Part shown: positions 45,395 through 47,623 of the stretch, piece after piece | Layout: the number at the start of each line of letters is the position of its first letter | How positions within the stretch are numbered: the first letter of the stretch is position 1 | Virus record (IMG/VR): IMGVR_UViG_3300033155_000806 | Location: 1 to 47,623 of that record | Direction: 5' to 3' (one strand) | Length of the DNA stretch: 47,623 nt | From: a virus | Position numbers and translations under genes: made by a program | Notes under the pieces: model-generated | The model's database searches: none | Seen by the model: only the letters and a program-made list of their open reading frames with translations | Told to the model about the DNA's origin: nothing

Positions 45395-46294
45395 TTAATA
45401 CACCTTCAAATTATCAAAATCCATTCGTCCTGCATTGTATGTTCCAACAAAGCCCAAAACGGTACTCGATGTGTATGTTGTATCCGGACCCCCCGTTCCT
45501 TTTGATGCACCATCTACAAACAGTTCAAAATTCCCACTGCCATCCCGAGTTACTTTTGCCGTATGGGGATTTGCATCATTTGACCATGTAGAATTGATGA
45601 GTGTAGATGCTTCCCCACCACCATCCTTTCTGCATAAGGCTATAACATTTGAATTATGACTAATCCGAACGTAATACCCATTTTGATAATCAGTACCGAA
45701 AATAAAAATTGGCGTTGTGACACCCACAGTGTCAATACGTGTAAATCCTATTTCCCATGTCCCAGTAACGAATGACGATGATGCAAGCAAGCGATTTGCT
45801 ACTGCTGTACGTACCATGTGAAGAAGTCCACCAGAAACCGTAAAGTCCGATCCAGTTTGTGTCCATTCTGGTCGGAACAAATCCTTCTGTGCAAACGAGT
45901 TCGTGAATCCAGTCGATGTCGTTCCTGCACCATCTCTGCCTGTCAGTTTGTCATCATTCCAGTCATCGAGCATTTCATAGATGTTCGCAGCAGATGTCAG
46001 GTCTCGGTTCGCTTTCGTGATCTCTGATAGGATTTGCTGTGCATTGTCGTCTGTGATGTTTGCATGGATGATGATCGCATTGATATTTGCGATTGAAAGC
46101 CCCGCCTCACGAAAGACCAATGCTTTATTTGCAGGAGTAAAACCAGCTTCATTACAAACCAATGCTACATATGCGGATTTGATCGCATCGTTGAACATAC
46201 TCGCCTTTTCGCCTGCTGTAGCGAATGATCCATTTGAATCCGCCGCTGCCAGTGCTGCACCTCTATCCATCCTGATTCCTCGTAAGTAGGTCAT
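45395..46294 (-). CDS. Receptor-binding protein with LamG/lectin-like domain
   Basis: 299 residues from ATG 46294, which overlaps the upstream stop (TGATG). The N-terminal 120 residues are helical. The C-terminal 180 are a jelly-roll: NGYYVRISHNSNVIALCRKD, HTAKVTRDGSGNFELFVDG and a final GRMDFDNLKVY, typical of LamG/concanavalin-like domains. Probably a surface-glycan-binding tail protein. Confidence 0.75.
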   Translation of the reverse strand: MTYLRGIRMDRGAALAAADSNGSFATAGEKASMFNDAIKSAYVALVCNEAGFTPANKALVFREAGLSIANINAIIIHANITDDNAQQILSEITKANRDLTSAANIYEMLDDWNDDKLTGRDGAGTTSTGFTNSFAQKDLFRPEWTQTGSDFTVSGGLLHMVRTAVANRLLASSSFVTGTWEIGFTRIDTVGVTTPIFIFGTDYQNGYYVRISHNSNVIALCRKDGGGEASTLINSTWSNDANPHTAKVTRDGSGNFELFVDGASKGTGGPDTTYTSSTVLGFVGTYNAGRMDFDNLKVY

Positions 46295-47277
46295 CAGATG
46301 ATCCTCCAATTTGCATTATCTGACTGCACTGTATATGAATCATGTTGACCGGATATGACAACGGTCGCCGCTAAATCGATTGTTTCTGCACCATTCGGAT
46401 CGATTGTCGCAGCATTTGCCGATGAATCTGTTTTTTTAATGTTGTATTTCTTGCCGGAAATTCCCACTGCAGTTGGTAGATTAATCGTAATCGCTCCGGC
46501 GGTGGCATTACATAATACGGTATCATCGCTTGATGTTGCAGTGTAAGGAGAATCCCCCGCCACTTTTGTTACGACTGTATCATCTTCGGCTCCTCCGATC
46601 ACTGCCGTCCCGTCTGCTTTCGTATACGAAACGCATTGAACCGTGTTCGCTCCTGTGCTGAAGAACTCTGCCACATCCCCCACACTCGTTGTGATGTTCG
46701 CCTCTCCAGGGAGATCGAGGTTCGTGGCATGGTGGGTCATCGTCAGAATCGCTTTGAATTCCAGGATGAAATGGCGATTTGCAGCAACAGTCATCGCAGC
46801 GAAATTGTTTGTTCCAGTGACGCCGAAATAATCCCCATCTGTGTCGATGACCAGCGGGCTTGCGGATGCTATGTCGCCGCCTTTTGCCATTCCGATGAAA
46901 TGTGCGTTTGGATCGAGATCGCCACCGAGTTGTGGGGTTGTGTCCTCAACGACCTCAGCGATCAGTTCATCAATGATGCCTGCTGTGATCAGCATCGCCA
47001 CCCGTGTGCCGAGTGCGTGCGCCACATCTGCCGTGCCTTCCTCTCCCCTGATGATTGTAAGAGCATCAGTGGTTCTGGCAGTGCAGGTTGTGACTTCCAT
47101 GTCCGGATCATCCCCGGGATCAGGGTAAGTCGCTTCATCGCTCAATGTGAGGCGGAATGGGAATGTCGAGGGGAAATTTACGCCCTCACCTGCTGGTACA
47201 TTGAGAGTGGTTGCTGCCTGTGCAAGCGGATTATCCGCGACGGTGCTTTCTGCGTTGTTTTTTACTACGAAACTCAT
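46294..47277 (-). CDS. Tail fibre protein, 327 aa
   Basis: From ATG 47277 (upstream ATG 47292 would overlap the preceding stop). The start FVVKNNAESTVADNPLAQAA with PFRLTLSDEATYPDPG and ALTIIRGEEGTADVAHALGT is a common phage fibre N-terminal module. The C-terminus TVLCNATAGAITINLPTAVG with KKYNIKKTDSSANAATIDPN is a trimerising tip motif found in many fibres. First fibre after the membrane-anchored protein. Confidence 0.8.
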   Translation of the reverse strand: MSFVVKNNAESTVADNPLAQAATTLNVPAGEGVNFPSTFPFRLTLSDEATYPDPGDDPDMEVTTCTARTTDALTIIRGEEGTADVAHALGTRVAMLITAGIIDELIAEVVEDTTPQLGGDLDPNAHFIGMAKGGDIASASPLVIDTDGDYFGVTGTNNFAAMTVAANRHFILEFKAILTMTHHATNLDLPGEANITTSVGDVAEFFSTGANTVQCVSYTKADGTAVIGGAEDDTVVTKVAGDSPYTATSSDDTVLCNATAGAITINLPTAVGISGKKYNIKKTDSSANAATIDPNGAETIDLAATVVISGQHDSYTVQSDNANWRII

Positions 47278-47281
47278 ATTA

Positions 47282-47485
47282 TCATCTTCCAAGTAATTTC
47301 AGTATCTCATGAGCAGCCAGCGACATCGCTGCAAGGATGGGGACAAACCACTGCTCGATGTGCTTGATGCGCTTGTCATGTTGTTTGAATGTCGCATCTC
47401 CCTTCTCAAGAGTCTCCCGGACCCATTTCATGTCCGTGTGCGTCTCAACGATCTTGTCCCTGAGTTCTGGGTCGATCTCTGCCAT
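47282..47485 (-). CDS. XhlA-like membrane-associated protein, 67 aa
   Basis: Soluble N-terminal helix with a coiled coil (HTDMKWVRETLEKGDATFKQ, DKRIKHIEQW) and a C-terminal hydrophobic stretch (FVPILAAMSLAAHEILKLL). This is the layout of haemolysin XhlA-type cell-surface-associated phage proteins. It sits between the small junction gene and a fibre gene, away from the candidate holin, so a lysis role is not certain. Confidence 0.6.
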   Translation of the reverse strand: MAEIDPELRDKIVETHTDMKWVRETLEKGDATFKQHDKRIKHIEQWFVPILAAMSLAAHEILKLLGR

Positions 47486-47487
47486 GC

Positions 47488-47623
47488 TTATCTCCCGTCG
47501 TCGATATGATGTGCCTGTAATTCATCCACCAGATCACATATCTCTTGCATTCTTTCCCGCCGCGCGTCGTTGCGGCTGGTCTTGTTTCGCATCTCGAGCG
47601 CGAGTTTCTTGATCTGGCGGATG
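47488..47623 (-). CDS. Small charged protein spanning the circular junction (C-terminal part)
   Basis: Continuation of the gene that starts at 125; positions 47510-47623 duplicate 1-114. Stop TAA is at 47490-47488, two bases before the start region of the XhlA-like gene, and AGATAAGC is its ribosome binding context. Reads in frame through the repeat, giving one 48-residue protein. Confidence 0.6.
   Translation of the reverse strand, partial: IRQIKKLALEMRNKTSRNDARRERMQEICDLVDELQAHHIDDGR
47510..47623. repeat. Terminal direct repeat, right copy
   Basis: Identical to 1-114. Removing one copy gives a circular molecule of about 47,509 bp. Confidence 0.93.

Overview
This window looks like the complete genome of a tailed double-stranded DNA virus (Caudoviricetes, siphovirus-like) that infects an anaerobic archaeon. 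The first 114 bases are repeated exactly as the last 114, and one small gene reads in frame across that junction, so the molecule closes into a circle of about 47,509 bp. The archaeal assignment rests on a complete PCNA-type sliding clamp, archaeal TATA boxes placed 25-30 bases before operon starts (several apparently leaderless), and small AbrB and ribbon-helix-helix regulators. Anaerobiosis is suggested by a class III (oxygen-sensitive) ribonucleotide reductase. I see no integrase, DNA polymerase, primase, tRNA or CRISPR array. A methanogen or ANME-type host is a guess.

Almost every gene lies on the minus strand, so the layout is best read from high to low coordinates. The early/DNA-metabolism operon runs from 41745 to 36775. 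It begins with a Csx16-family protein and continues with unknown proteins, PCNA, a SWIM/Gp3-like recombination protein and small zinc-finger proteins. After a 446-base regulatory gap with palindromes and an (ATAGAG)n element, a second operon (36328 to 31168) carries small DNA-binding proteins, a cytosine methyltransferase, the NrdD reductase and unknown proteins. It is followed by a SNF2 helicase, a MazG-like protein, RusA and a P-loop kinase. Next come the small and large terminase subunits (26247 to 24220) and a short operon of tiny genes (23984 to 22780).

After a second copy of the (ATAGAG)n element comes the virion operon: portal (22420), neck proteins, tail tube, a tail-assembly chaperone with a -1 frameshift site, tape measure, baseplate and fibres, MuF head protein, a probable homing endonuclease and a candidate lysis pair. 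The capsid protease, major capsid protein and more virion and fibre genes follow (4858 to 136, then across the junction from 47485 to 41948). The head genes therefore come after the tail genes, an unusual order.

Two short plus-strand cassettes (4937-5453 and 42972-43630) interrupt the structural genes. Each opens with a ribbon-helix-helix regulator and a divergent promoter, and they look like accessory (moron) modules. The most interesting leads are the Csx16-like leader gene as a candidate type III anti-CRISPR, the paired (ATAGAG)n elements, the recurrent TTAAGTTATAACTTAA palindromes, and two adjacent fibre genes sharing a near-identical 3' end.
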